Shown here one piece after another: positions 25,944 through 35,120 of a stretch of DNA of 64,000 nucleotides (position 1 is the stretch's first letter; each line of letters opens with the position of its first letter). This stretch comes from Pandoraea faecigallinarum. GTDB taxonomy: Bacteria > Pseudomonadota > Gammaproteobacteria > Burkholderiales > Burkholderiaceae. A model generated the notes under the pieces. That model was not told the DNA's origin. It searched no databases and saw only the letters and a program-made list of their open reading frames with translations. The position numbers were made by a program, and so were the translations under genes. Location: the NCBI RefSeq assembly GCF_001029105.3, contig NZ_CP011808.2, forward strand, positions 310,001 through 374,000, in the 5' to 3' direction.

Positions 25944-26024
25944 ATTGTAGAAGTCGCGACCCGATCTGACAGTCACGCACCATCGGAATGGGTACCTGTC
26001 AGATCGGGTCGCGACTTCTACAAT
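25944..26024. repeat. Perfect 29-bp inverted repeat with 23-bp spacer
   Basis: Bases 25944-25972 and 25996-26024 are exact complements (ATTGTAGAAGTCGCGACCCG and nine more). Starting at TGTA, each arm resembles the ends of the IS481 element at 8004-9210: TGTA--AG-C---AC, then ATCTGACAG. It looks like a pair of IS481-type ends with the element body lost, or a minimal non-autonomous element. It separates two IS3 fragments lying in opposite orientation. Confidence 0.7.
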
Positions 26025-26137
26025 TGAAGGCTATTACAATCGACGACGCATGCACACCTCAACCGACTTTCGCTCCCCTGTCGACTACGAGGCTACGTTG
26101 GTCGCTGCATGACTCGCTGTACGTGAAAACGACGCAG
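26025..26137 (+). pseudogene. IS3-family orfB, C-terminal remnant
   Basis: The frame EGYYNRRRMHTSTDFRSPVD, then YEATLVAA and a stop, matches the end of OrfB at 55627-56490 (EGFYNRQRIHSSIGYRTSCD). The IS end with GTACGTGAAAACGA follows as in that element. The rest of orfB is missing. Confidence 0.82.
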
Positions 26138-26144
26138 GGACATG

Positions 26145-26246
26145 GCGTGCATTCACCAACGTTACCCAAACTCCATCTCATGCTTTTTGAGACCCGGTGG
26201 ACTCATACATTGGCTTCGACGAACCGCGATAAGTTGACAACGCCAG
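26145..26246 (+). repeat. IS6 3'-end remnant
   Basis: The sequence GTGCATTCACCAACGTTACC through TAAGTTGACAACGCC corresponds to the 3' end of the IS6 at 20598-21386 (last codons and right terminal repeat), with several substitutions. Confidence 0.75.
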
Positions 26247-26252
26247 CGTGTC

Positions 26253-29200
26253 CTACGTCACACTGGCTGCGACTGAGGTCGATTGTGGCTGTTTTGGCGG
26301 GTTACCTTTAAGTGCTGCACGGAACCGTACATAGTCCAGTTCAAAGCCTTCAGCCGAGACGCGCACCTGCGCCGAAGCTTCCACCTTCACGGTCTCCAGA
26401 TTCTCCTCCTTGATGACCTCGACGCCGAGTCTCGCCGTGCCGCCTTTGCCGAGCGCCCCGTGGTACTGGGTGAACGTGATCAAGGCTGAATCATGAGCAA
26501 CGCTCGCGTTTGTCCACCGTGTGGCGATGGAGACAACGTGTTCCTCGGCGGCTTGCGGGGCCGAGATCCAGGGGCCGCCACGGGCGTGGATGACGGCGTA
26601 CGTGGCCGTCTCCACGTGCATAACCGCCGTAATCACTTGGTCTCGCGCGCGTTTGTTGGGAAACGCGTGCCCAATCGCCTGGATCACCGCGTCGAATAAG
26701 CGCGCCTTCACCGCCGCTATCTGCATCTCCAGCGGTAATTTCGATAGCCCGACCTCCGGCGCCAACTTATTGACGACACCCTGCCAATACGGCTTATGGT
26801 GCTCAGGCTCGGCCGGTGACGACAGATGTCTTAACGCCGAGGCGTACAGGCGCAATGCCTGGTGCGGAGCCAATATGTTCTCCTGGTCCAGAAGGAGGAC
26901 AGGTTTCCCCGTGCCGCACCGCTCGAACAAGATATTCTCTAGCGCGGACCGTGCGTTGGCCTGCGTTGCCGCATTCGCGCTCGCGTTACGCAAATGCTCC
27001 GTGCCCAAGTCATGAAGGGAATTGCCCCCCCCGAAGTCCGAAAGCCGCACCTTGTCCCCGCGCATCAAAGTCTGGTGCGCCTCGACGGCGTGCTTGGACC
27101 TGAGTGCGAGTTCCGCCATCAGATCCGACGTCGCACCGGCGCTGGGCGCGGAGGCGCTTTCCTTCTTGATCCCGTGCGGCTTATCCGGTTTTTTTTTCTT
27201 AGCCTCTCGCTCACGCCGCGCCTGCTCCAGCGCCAGCTTTTCCTGATCGAGCGCAAGGTGCGCATCGTAATTCAAAGAGGAGAGCTCGGCCTTCTCGGCC
27301 GAGACCGTCCAACGCGAACGGATCGTCATCGTCGCGGTCTGCAGTGCTGCCTGCTCGACGCTTTTCTCTCCGAGGTATATCACACCGTCACCGAGCTTGT
27401 CGTGGCGCACGTTAAACTCGACGCGTACCGCTTCGCGGGGGATCGTTTCGTCTGATCTCCGAGTGCGGATGGCGATGGTGCGGCGCACAGCTTGCATGTT
27501 CGAGAACTGGGGCGCTCCAATGCCTTGCACGACGGGCATCGCGTCATCCGCGTGCAATAGCACCGAGAGCACTTGCTCTCGCGTGCGTTTGTCGGTAACC
27601 ACGCCCTCAAGCCGTTGATCCACTATGTCAAGCAGGCGCTTCTCGACCTCCGCCCTCTGCACCCCCAGCGACCACTTCGCGGACAAGCGAAGCTTTTTCG
27701 CACAACCATTGACGGCGTCTCGCAACGCTGCCTCTCGCCTATAATGCTTCGTCATTAGCACGTCCAACCGCTCCTGCTTATCTGACGCAGACTCATCGAA
27801 CCCCAACTTCGTTAGTTTCGTTGTCGTCGATTCCGTGTCCCACTCCTTTTTCGCTGAGGCGATGTATTGGTCCAGGGCCAATGTCGCGCGGGCGTACGCG
27901 CGTAAGTGCGGCAAGTCTCCTTCCGCCCCCCCCAATACGTCTTGCTCGTCCAGCTTGATCACAGGGAGCTCTGTCCCCAGCCTGGTCTGCCCGCACGCGT
28001 GGAATAGGCTCGCCCCCAGCCTGGTCCGCGCGTCGATGATTCGCCTTGACGTGTCCGGCTTGCTGGCGGCCGCGACGTATTCGGTGCCCAGGGCACACTT
28101 TGACGCCTCGACGCTGCCATTCTTGACCCGTAATGTGTGCGTTCTTTGCAAAACGTCGTAGAGCTCACCGCCGCGCCTCAAGCCGCTTGCGCGAAAGTCG
28201 CCAAGTTTTTCATGGGCAGCCTGCACCGACATGGCGTTGCGTTGCACCTCTGCATCCCGGGCCGGCTGAGCGCGAAGTTGCACTATGGCAGCCGTTGTTC
28301 GCTGGGTCAAACGTGGTGGCGCCCAGGCCTCCCACCCTGCGTCCGCAGGGGCAACTTCCGGTGCCCTTACGGCGAGAACCCGCGCCTTGGCAGCCGCCGT
28401 TAGATGCGTCAAGAAACGATGCGCGCCACTATCCTTATAGCGATGCCGCGCAGACACGCGCGCGGCCGGTTTGAAGTTCTGAAGGTCGTTGAGAAGGACG
28501 CGGTCCCCTTGGCGGGCGGCTTTCGCGGCTTCAAGCTCTGCTGGAGTGCTCACCACAAACTGAATGCCCCGCGTGCTAAAAAATGAGGCCAGCCACGCGA
28601 ACCACATTCCTAAACGGGTCGTCGGCACCCCGAGGCGATCCATGCGCTCACGCACGGCCTCTGGCTCCAGCGCGTCGCTCAGCTCCACCGCGACGTCGGT
28701 CACCTTTGCCTCAAGCGTCCAACGACCATCCGCGCCCGAGCCAATAAACTTGCTCGAGAATTTCATCTCCAGTTCGACAACTTCCGTCACCACGGAATCC
28801 GCCTGCCCGACAAAAAACGACTCCGCCCGCGTGCCCCCTGCCGAATTTACGTCCAGGCCCTTTAAGCATGAACGATCCCCGGCCACATACGTCGTCGTTT
28901 TGCGAATGTAGATGTCTGCGCCGTCGATTTGTATGTCAATGGCCTGCTCATGAACCTTGTGCTTGTCGTCCGGTGGGTGCAGCGCGCGATCCGCGTCCAA
29001 GAACTCCTTGGATCCGAACAGGCTGGCGATGACTTCGGCATTTTGCGCCGCAACTTCCGACGGCATGTTAGAAGCATGCGCGGAGAAGGCATCTTCAAAT
29101 CTCTTGTGCAGCAGGCCCAGGAGGACGTCGCCGCGCGCGTCCCCCGCGTCACGCTGCGCTGGGTCAAACGCTTCCAAAATCAACTTCCCATCCACGCGGA

Positions 29201-29369
29201 GCACGGTCACGGAGGACGCCTGCGATTTTTCGCTGCCCGACGAGAAATAGCGCGTGTTCATTTCCGCGCCAACCTCTTCGCGGTTGCTCACGTCAAAATT
29301 GAATTTCCAGTTCAGCGTGTCACGCATCGCCATTCCACGCGGGGTCGGACCGACGGTGGGTTTGAGCAT
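26253..29369 (-). CDS. Giant family-B protein with a duplicated C-terminal module
   Basis: I chose the ATG at 29369, which follows AAGGAG by nine bases and gives 1038 residues; an ATG 24 bases upstream lacks such a site. Residues 1-300 form a domain shared with the proteins at 47817 and 58644: NTRYFSSGSE, then VIASLFGSKEFLDADRAL, then IYIRKTTTYVAGD, then FFSTRGIQFVVS. Residues about 425-705 and 785-1020 are two diverged copies of one module. Matching parts are LPVIKLDEQDVL and KPVLLLDQENIL; KRLLDIVDQRLE and ARLFDAVIQAIG; VVQGIGAPQFSN and VIHARGGPWISA. The module occurs once in the protein at 47817. A Lys/Glu-rich linker (REREAKKKKPDKPHGIKK) separates the copies. There is no signal peptide, membrane segment or known enzyme motif. 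Its role is unknown; a secreted host-directed protein is possible. Confidence 0.72.
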   Translation of the reverse strand: MLKPTVGPTPRGMAMRDTLNWKFNFDVSNREEVGAEMNTRYFSSGSEKSQASSVTVLRVDGKLILEAFDPAQRDAGDARGDVLLGLLHKRFEDAFSAHASNMPSEVAAQNAEVIASLFGSKEFLDADRALHPPDDKHKVHEQAIDIQIDGADIYIRKTTTYVAGDRSCLKGLDVNSAGGTRAESFFVGQADSVVTEVVELEMKFSSKFIGSGADGRWTLEAKVTDVAVELSDALEPEAVRERMDRLGVPTTRLGMWFAWLASFFSTRGIQFVVSTPAELEAAKAARQGDRVLLNDLQNFKPAARVSARHRYKDSGAHRFLTHLTAAAKARVLAVRAPEVAPADAGWEAWAPPRLTQRTTAAIVQLRAQPARDAEVQRNAMSVQAAHEKLGDFRASGLRRGGELYDVLQRTHTLRVKNGSVEASKCALGTEYVAAASKPDTSRRIIDARTRLGASLFHACGQTRLGTELPVIKLDEQDVLGGAEGDLPHLRAYARATLALDQYIASAKKEWDTESTTTKLTKLGFDESASDKQERLDVLMTKHYRREAALRDAVNGCAKKLRLSAKWSLGVQRAEVEKRLLDIVDQRLEGVVTDKRTREQVLSVLLHADDAMPVVQGIGAPQFSNMQAVRRTIAIRTRRSDETIPREAVRVEFNVRHDKLGDGVIYLGEKSVEQAALQTATMTIRSRWTVSAEKAELSSLNYDAHLALDQEKLALEQARREREAKKKKPDKPHGIKKESASAPSAGATSDLMAELALRSKHAVEAHQTLMRGDKVRLSDFGGGNSLHDLGTEHLRNASANAATQANARSALENILFERCGTGKPVLLLDQENILAPHQALRLYASALRHLSSPAEPEHHKPYWQGVVNKLAPEVGLSKLPLEMQIAAVKARLFDAVIQAIGHAFPNKRARDQVITAVMHVETATYAVIHARGGPWISAPQAAEEHVVSIATRWTNASVAHDSALITFTQYHGALGKGGTARLGVEVIKEENLETVKVEASAQVRVSAEGFELDYVRFRAALKGNPPKQPQSTSVAASVT

Positions 29370-29415
29370 GCTGCGAATCTCCTTCAAGATCAATTCAAAA
29401 GCCCGGTGAGACGGT

Positions 29416-29455
29416 AATGCCGTTCAGTTAAGACTGGACGGCATTTATGTTTTTT
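29416..29455 (+). terminator. Hairpin followed by a T-run
   Basis: Arms 29416-29428 and 29433-29445 pair at 12 of 13 positions around a TAAG loop, and a T6 run follows at 29450-29455. On the plus strand this looks like a Rho-independent terminator, but no plus-strand gene ends here. On the minus strand it lies in the leader of the gene starting at 29369. Confidence 0.35.
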
Positions 29456-29499
29456 CAGTGAGTGTACCGGCTCCGGTTGTTTGGACCCGTTTTTGTAGC

Positions 29500-29777
29500 T
29501 CAGGCGGCCAGTTTCATCAGCCGTTCCTGAGGGGCTTCGAGGAGGGTAAAGCCCCGCTTTTCAAGACGCCAATCGCGATGGTATCGGTCCTTGAACGCGA
29601 TGGCGGCAGCACGAACCTTCTCCAGGTTTTTGAAGATGCGCCCAAGAATCGTCTGTTCTTTCATTGTCCGGTTGCACCGCTGTGCGACGCCGTGGGTCTG
29701 GGGTTCAGCGACGAAGGCGTAGCTCGCGGTGATGCCCCAGCGCCGGATCTGGTCGCGAAAATCGTCCGAAGTGTATT
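29500..29777 (-). pseudogene. Transposase C-terminal remnant (integrase-core type)
   Basis: The frame FRDQIRRWGITASYAFVAEP, then RTMKEQTILGRIFKNLEKVR, then FKDRYHRDWRLEKRGF, ending LAA at 29500, resembles the last third of IS481/IS3-like transposases, with the catalytic Glu position replaced by Gln (GVAQRCNRTMKE). The upstream part is missing at the end of the IS481 at 29781. Confidence 0.7.
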
Positions 29778-29780
29778 ACG

Positions 29781-30878
29781 TGTGCGATTCACAGACATCG
29801 TTTCACTTCTTGCTTCGCCGTTTCGTTGCTGCGTCAGAAGGTGGCGTCGCAGCTGACGCGGCCGCCTCTGATATGCGTCGGTGCTGCTCTGCAAGAATTT
29901 TGTCGACTCGCCATTCGCGGTGCCGAAACCGCTCTTTCCGTTTGTCGTAGGAGCGCGCGACGTCTTCTTTGAGGGAAGTAATTTCAGTCAGCTCGGTAAT
30001 TCGATCAACGGGAGTTTTTCCGCCGAGAGAGCCGTGAGGCCGGCGCCAGTTGTAGTCGAATTGCCACTCCTCAATCATCTCGCCGATCCCGCATCCTTTC
30101 GGTTCATGGTGGAACCAGAATTCGTGGCGATCAGTGAGCTGCGAACGTTCGACCTTGCCATTGAGATGCGAGGCGAGCGCGGCGGAATCGGTCGAAATTT
30201 GATGCCGTCCTCCATCAATCGTCGCTGCACGGATTCGGCAAAAAATTCACCGCCGCGATCCGACTGGATACGCTGGATCGGAAATGGCATTTCTTCGATG
30301 ACCCGATCCAGGAAAGCCAATATATTTCGGGCATTTCTACGCGGATAGACCGCCAGTACGCGGAAGCGAGAGCAATCGTCCACGGCCGTGTATTGGTAGA
30401 CGCCTGGAGCAATTTTCATCGTGTCCATCTGGACTCGATCCCCTGGCACTGGCCTGCTGTAGCGCTTCGGCTGTAGGGGCCGCCTAGCGCGGATCAACGG
30501 CTTTACGGCGGCCCCGCACAGGATCTTGTGGATCGTCGCAAGGGACAGTTCGCGTTGCTCGTATAGCCGCAACTCGTTCTGAATTCGGCGTGCCCCATTG
30601 CGCTCGGCGCGTAGACGAAGAGTCGTTCCTCGATCAGCCTTAGAAATTTTCCGATTGGGGCTATGCAGGGGGCGGCGGCTTTGAGAACGAAGGCCTGCTT
30701 CACCGGCATCCTGATAGCGACGTAGCCACTTGCGCAGCGTTGGACTCGATATGCCGCAACGTACACAAACGAGACCGGCGTTGCCGACCTCCTCATACAT
30801 CTTCACCCATCGTAATCGCATCGCAATTTCGCGGTCCATCGCTGCATTCTAGTTGAAACGATGTCTGTGAATCGCACA
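29781..30878 (-). mobile_element. IS481-family element, second type
   Basis: Perfect terminal inverted repeats TGTGCGATTCACAGACATCG (plus TTT) lie at 29781 and, as the complement, end at 30878. The element is 1098 bp. Flanks show no direct repeat. These ends differ from those of the IS481 at 8004. Confidence 0.88.
29803..30839 (-). pseudogene. IS481-family transposase, frameshifted
   Basis: The first 230 residues from 30839 contain the helix-turn-helix (GISSPTLRKWLRRYQDAGEA) and two catalytic Asp (YTAVDDCSRFRVL and RIQSDRGGEFFAE). One base is lost near 30165, after IPPRSPR. The continuation (HLNGKVERSQLTDRHEF with the catalytic Glu, then MIEEWQFDYNWRRPHGSLGG) is in another frame ending at 29803. 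An active enzyme cannot be made without frameshifting. Confidence 0.88.
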
Positions 30879-30990
30879 TTTAATGTATAGCTGAACCGCC
30901 TTAATACGGGCTGCGTATGAACACATGAATTATCTCCGGGGTAGTCCGAGATTTTGACCGCCCCCCCTTGCTCTAACCCTCCGCTAAACG

Positions 30991-31575
30991 CTATGTGCTG
31001 ATAAATTCACGCTTACCCATCAGCGCGGTCATGTCCGCCTCGCGATTGGCCACATCTACCCGTCGCGTCGCCGGCAGATTCGATGCGATGCGCGCCCCGC
31101 TCGTAACCTTCGATCCAGCGCAGGCTCTGCTTGAGGCCGCCGCGCTTGTCTTGCGCGTCCTGGACTCACGCGCCGACATCCACGCGTCAAGTACGCGCAG
31201 CGGCGCCCGCTGCGGCATCACCGCGGAGGTTGGACGCAAATACATCGCGCGCTGCGCTTCGTCAGATAGTGGCCCAAGGTCCGTTGCCCGCCGCGCGTTG
31301 AAGTCCAGCTCCGTCGTGTCTTGCAGGCATGGCGCGACCGACTGGGCTGCCATGCGTTGTTCGGTCTGCCGCCATGCCGCTCCAGAATCGCTGCCTACTC
31401 AAGCTCGTCGATATCGAAGAAGCAGCATGCCGCCCTCGTCTCGCCCCAGCTCGGCAGGGCTGGGGCACGCCGGCCGTGGGCTTGGACGCCAGTCATTCCC
31501 TCAATGTTCTCGCTCGCTTGTTCAGGCGCGCGTCGTCAAGATCGAAGTGGGCGAATTCGGTTTGCGTTCAGCGGG
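30991..31575 (-). pseudogene. IS4-family (Tn5-like) transposase remnant
   Basis: Fragments in different frames match IS4/Tn5-type transposases in order: EFAHFDLDDARLNKRARTLR at the N-terminus near 31555, then LQDTTELDFNARRATDLGPL with the first catalytic Asp near 31325, then AQRAMYLRPTSAVMPQRAPL, then VDVANREADMTALMGKRE with the second Asp near 31020. The match stops at 30991, so the part with the catalytic Glu is missing. No IS ends were found. Confidence 0.75.
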
Positions 31576-31690
31576 GTGCTTTCAGGGCGAAGGCGTTCAC
31601 GCAAAAATGCACCCGCAAGCGCGTCGCACCGAAAGTTGACAAGCCCCGCGCTATCTCATGGATTTAAAACGCTTCGTTCCGCTCTACGGC

Positions 31691-32815
31691 GGCGTTGTTG
31701 CATAAATCCGGCTGCGTCGCAGTGACGCTTACGCGCAACGACCGGGGCGATGCCTCTGTTAACAATACGGTTTCCTGCGTAGATTCTCGATTTTTGCCGA
31801 GAAGATGCGTAGGGACACAAGCAAAACGCGTGAGCCGAAGGCGCGCTACCGCGTCAGGAACTGGGCAGCCTATAACACTGGTCTGATCAACCGAGGTAAC
31901 GTGACAATGTGGATCGACGAAGCTGCCCTTGCGAGTACGCCCGCGGCCGATCCGACGCGTGGTCGTCCGCGTCTGTACAGCGATGCGCTGATTCAGGCGT
32001 TGCTGGGCCTGAAGAGCGTGTTCCGCTTGCCGCTGCGCGCCCTGCAAGGCTTCGTGCAAAGCCTGCGCGATTTGGCTTTCGCCACCTTGCCGGTACCGAA
32101 CTACACGACGCTGTGCCGTCGCGCGCAAACGCTCGAAGTCCAACTGCCGATCATCCGCGACCGCGAGGTAATCCGTCCGGCGGTCGACAGCACGGGCGTG
32201 AAGGTCTACGGCGAAGGCGAATGGAAGGTGCGCCAGCACGGTTACTCGAAGCGTCGCACGTGGCGCAAGGTCCATCTCGCGCTCGACGCGAACACCGGCC
32301 AAGTGCGTGCCGCGCTGATGACGCATCAGGACGTTGCCGACGGTGACGTCCTTACCGAGTTGCTCGAACAGATCCCGGGCGACGAGCAGATCGATGTCAT
32401 CGGTGGTGACGGGGCCTACGACACCAAACCGTGCCATGCGGCCATTGCCGCGCGCAGCGCAGTGCCCTCGATTCCGCCGCGTGAAGGCGCCGCTCATTGG
32501 CCCACGCACACACCGGGGGCGACGTGGCGCAACGAGGCTGTCGATTCGATTGCCCGAATCGGTCGTCGCGAATGGAAGAAAGGTGGCGGCTACCACCGGC
32601 GCTCGCTCGCGGAGAATGCGATGTATCGACTCAAGACGCTTACGGGCGACAGCCTGTGGGCACGCCGCACCGACTCGCAGGCGACCGAGGTCGCCATCCG
32701 CGTGGGCGTGCTCAATCGCATGGCGGACCTCGCACGTCCGCAGTCGGTTCGCGTTACCTGAGATCGTGAACATGACGGCTACCTCGTCCTCACATTCGAT
32801 TTATGCAACGACGCC
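31691..32815 (+). mobile_element. IS5-family element, IS903 group
   Basis: The inverted ends are GGCGTTGTTGCATAAATC at 31691 and its near-complement ending at 32815, flanked by the 9-bp duplication CTCTACGGC (31682-31690 and 32816-32824). The 9-bp target repeat and GGC-TTGTTG ends are hallmarks of the IS903 group. Being perfect, the duplication suggests a recent insertion. Confidence 0.95.
31805..32761 (+). CDS. IS5-family (IS903-group) transposase
   Basis: The 318-residue protein begins MRRDTSKTREPKARYRVRNW and has the group's NRGNVTMWIDEAALAS entry. The DDE residues are D in PAVDSTGVKVYGEGEW, D in VIGGDGAYDTKPCH and E in RRSLAENAMYRLKTLTG. It is uninterrupted and fills most of the element, so the element is probably active. 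Confidence 0.95.
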   Translation: MRRDTSKTREPKARYRVRNWAAYNTGLINRGNVTMWIDEAALASTPAADPTRGRPRLYSDALIQALLGLKSVFRLPLRALQGFVQSLRDLAFATLPVPNYTTLCRRAQTLEVQLPIIRDREVIRPAVDSTGVKVYGEGEWKVRQHGYSKRRTWRKVHLALDANTGQVRAALMTHQDVADGDVLTELLEQIPGDEQIDVIGGDGAYDTKPCHAAIAARSAVPSIPPREGAAHWPTHTPGATWRNEAVDSIARIGRREWKKGGGYHRRSLAENAMYRLKTLTGDSLWARRTDSQATEVAIRVGVLNRMADLARPQSVRVT

Positions 32816-32824
32816 CTCTACGGC

Positions 32825-33321
32825 TGCAACGTGAAGACTTGTGTACAAAACGATGCCCTTGATCACGATCAATTTCCATGAATCGGGCATCACGACATAA
32901 TTTCGAAAGTAATTTCCCGGGCCATGATTTAAAAAGCACCCTCCACGCCGATTGTTCGAGTAAGCCGATGGGTGACAGAAATTTCAATACGTTCGCCGGG
33001 GTTGCGTTCGCCGCGGGCGCGGTGTGCGTGATGGGCGGCGCACGTCGCCGAGAACATATTTCAGAAGCGGGGGACTGCTCGGCCGAGGGAAGCGGACCAG
33101 GATAGCTGCGCCTCATGTCGCCCAATGCGCGCGCGGCACGGCTCACCTCTGCCGCCGCTCCCGGGCGCCGCAGTCGATGTGAATACCAACGCGGATTGAC
33201 TTTGCATTAAGCAATGCGGCGTGTCCGCGAGGGAGAGCTGAGCACGCACGGATATGGCTTACGTGCTCACCCGGAATGAATTTGGGTGGGCAGTCGGCGT
33301 AAAAAATGACTCGGAGACGAA
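32825..33321. other. Stretch without a recognised gene, upstream of the permease
   Basis: I see no gene that I can name. Joining 31658-31690 to 32825-32881 (undoing the IS903-type insertion) would give a 29-codon frame, MDLKRFVPLYGC onward, which may be chance. The last 100 bases before 33322 presumably hold the permease promoter; a GGAGA site precedes its ATG. Confidence 0.35.
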
Positions 33322-34740
33322 ATGCAACACATGCAACACATACCGAACGCCCGCTTAAGTTCGGGGCTCAAGCAGCGACATGTCACGATGATGTCCATTG
33401 GGGGTGTCATCGGGGCGGGCCTTTTTGTCGGGTCGGGAATCGCAATCTCGAACGCCGGGCCGGCAGCAATCATCGCTTACGCGCTGACTGGTGCATTGGT
33501 GGGCCTGGTGATGAGAATGCTCGGCGAGATGGCGGTGGCGATGCCGGACAGCGGCTCGTTTTCAACCTATGCGGACAAAGCGATCGGGCGTTGGGCGGGC
33601 TTCTCCATTGGCTGGCTTTACTGGTGGTTCTGGGTATTGGTGATTCCGATCGAAGCGACGGCGGCGGCATCCATCCTCAATGCATGGATGCAAGCCATTC
33701 CCACCTGGGTTTTTGCGCTGGGTATCACTTCGCTGTTGACCCTCAGCAATTTGCTATCGGTCAAGAATTACGGCGAGTTCGAATTCTGGTTGTGCATCGT
33801 CAAGGTGATAGCCATTGTTGCGTTCTTGTGTGTGGGCACAGCAGCGATCATGGGCTGGCTACCATTCTCATCTGTTTCCGGGGTGTCGAAACTGGTCTCG
33901 AATGGTGGATTCATGCCGCACGGCGTCGGCGCGATCTTTTCCGCCATGTTGGCGACGATGTTTTGTTTCGTAGGGACTGAAATCGTCACCATTGCGGCTG
34001 CAGAGTCTGACGACCCCAAGTCGCAGATCGTGAAGGCCACGAACTCTGTCATCTGGCGAATCCTGTTGTTTTACCTTGGCTCCGTGTTCATCATCTCGTC
34101 GCTTGTGGCCTGGGATGACCCATTGATTCGCTCGCAAGGTGCGTATCACCGTACGCTCGAGTTGATCGGAATCCCGAACGCGAGCCTCATTATCGATTTG
34201 CTGATTCTAGTCGCCGTTGCCAGTGCGCTAAATTCTGCCCTCTACACGGCTTCGCGGATGGTTTATTCGCTCGCCTCACGCGGTGACGCGCCGCGCCTTC
34301 TGACACGGATCGATGAGAGGGGCACGCCACGGTTGGCTGTTCTTGCATCGACGGCAGTCGGCTTCCTGACCGTTTTTGCCAACTACTTTCTCCCGGAGTA
34401 CGTCTTTAACTTCTTGTTGTCGACGTCGGGGGGAATTGGCTTGCTTGTGTATTTGGTGATTGCGGTGTCCCAGCTTCGTATGCGCTCGAAGTTTCGGGCC
34501 ATGGGCGTGGAGCTGCCTATTCGGATGTGGCTCTATCCTTGGTTGACCTGGGGCGTGATCGTGTTCATTTGCGCGATTCTGCTGACGATGGTTTGGCGCC
34601 TTGAACAGCGCTGCGAGATGCTCACCACCGGCGCGTTGGCCGTATGCGTGGTCGCAGCGTCGCTGATTCACAAGTGGCTGCGTGGGCGTAGGGCTAGGCA
34701 AGCGACGCGCAGCACTGCGCAAGCCGCTCTTGGGGCGTAA
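33322..34740 (+). CDS. Amino-acid permease of the APC family (GabP/AnsP-like)
   Basis: The 472-residue protein has about twelve membrane segments. It carries the APC N-terminal signature GGVIGAGLFVGSGIAISNAG in TM1, then MLGEMAVAMPDSGSFSTYAD and GRWAGFSIGWLYWWFWVLV. It also has the conserved FCFVGTEIVTIAAAESDDP in TM6, shared by GABA, lysine and aromatic amino-acid permeases. GGAGA lies six bases before the ATG. It imports an amino acid by proton symport at the inner membrane; the substrate cannot be fixed, though GABA permease is the closest match I recall. It is intact and stands alone. Confidence 0.85.
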   Translation: MQHMQHIPNARLSSGLKQRHVTMMSIGGVIGAGLFVGSGIAISNAGPAAIIAYALTGALVGLVMRMLGEMAVAMPDSGSFSTYADKAIGRWAGFSIGWLYWWFWVLVIPIEATAAASILNAWMQAIPTWVFALGITSLLTLSNLLSVKNYGEFEFWLCIVKVIAIVAFLCVGTAAIMGWLPFSSVSGVSKLVSNGGFMPHGVGAIFSAMLATMFCFVGTEIVTIAAAESDDPKSQIVKATNSVIWRILLFYLGSVFIISSLVAWDDPLIRSQGAYHRTLELIGIPNASLIIDLLILVAVASALNSALYTASRMVYSLASRGDAPRLLTRIDERGTPRLAVLASTAVGFLTVFANYFLPEYVFNFLLSTSGGIGLLVYLVIAVSQLRMRSKFRAMGVELPIRMWLYPWLTWGVIVFICAILLTMVWRLEQRCEMLTTGALAVCVVAASLIHKWLRGRRARQATRSTAQAALGA

Positions 34741-35120
34741 CGTCGACCTGAGTGCGGCGTCATGCCAAGTTGTAGGCGATCACCGAGGCGGGCCAAGCCA
34801 TTGCCGTGCGGCCCGCCGATAGGAGGGATATGCGCCTGGGTCTTTCGTGTGCGATGCCATGCCCCTGGCGGCCGAGGCCGGGGCCTCATCAGGCATCGGG
34901 CAATGACGTTGTTGTGACGCCCTACGGCTACCGAAACAGGTGATCATGCGGACCGAAATGCGTACCGGACGCGTCAAAAATCAGTGCCGACGTCCCATGG
35001 GGCAGTCGGCACGATTTGACGGTATCGGTCGCACGAGTCTTTGACGTCGCGCCCATGGGTGACGTGCGCGAGTGAATTCGCGGCCTTCCCAAGGGTGGCC
35101 AGCTCAGGAGTGAGACGACG
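34741..35120. other. Intergenic stretch with one hairpin
   Basis: No gene is recognisable. An inverted repeat near 34789-34819 (GGCGGGCC pairing with GGCCCGCC) may act on transcripts from the permease, although it has no T-run. AGGAG at 35105-35109 is the ribosome site of the next gene. Confidence 0.4.

Noticed and set aside
29416..29455. Terminator for a plus-strand gene
   Set aside because: The shape fits, but no plus-strand gene ends here. It is listed only as a terminator-like hairpin with low confidence.
29369..29470. TTCG-N16-TTCG (hrpII-type) boxes upstream of candidate effectors
   Set aside because: I looked upstream of the genes starting at 7844, 12395, 29369, 43237 and 61460 and found at best one partial match (near 61530). 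There is no support for this regulator.
32878..33105. A 75-codon open frame before the permease
   Set aside because: No ribosome site, no similarity and composition like non-coding DNA; probably chance.
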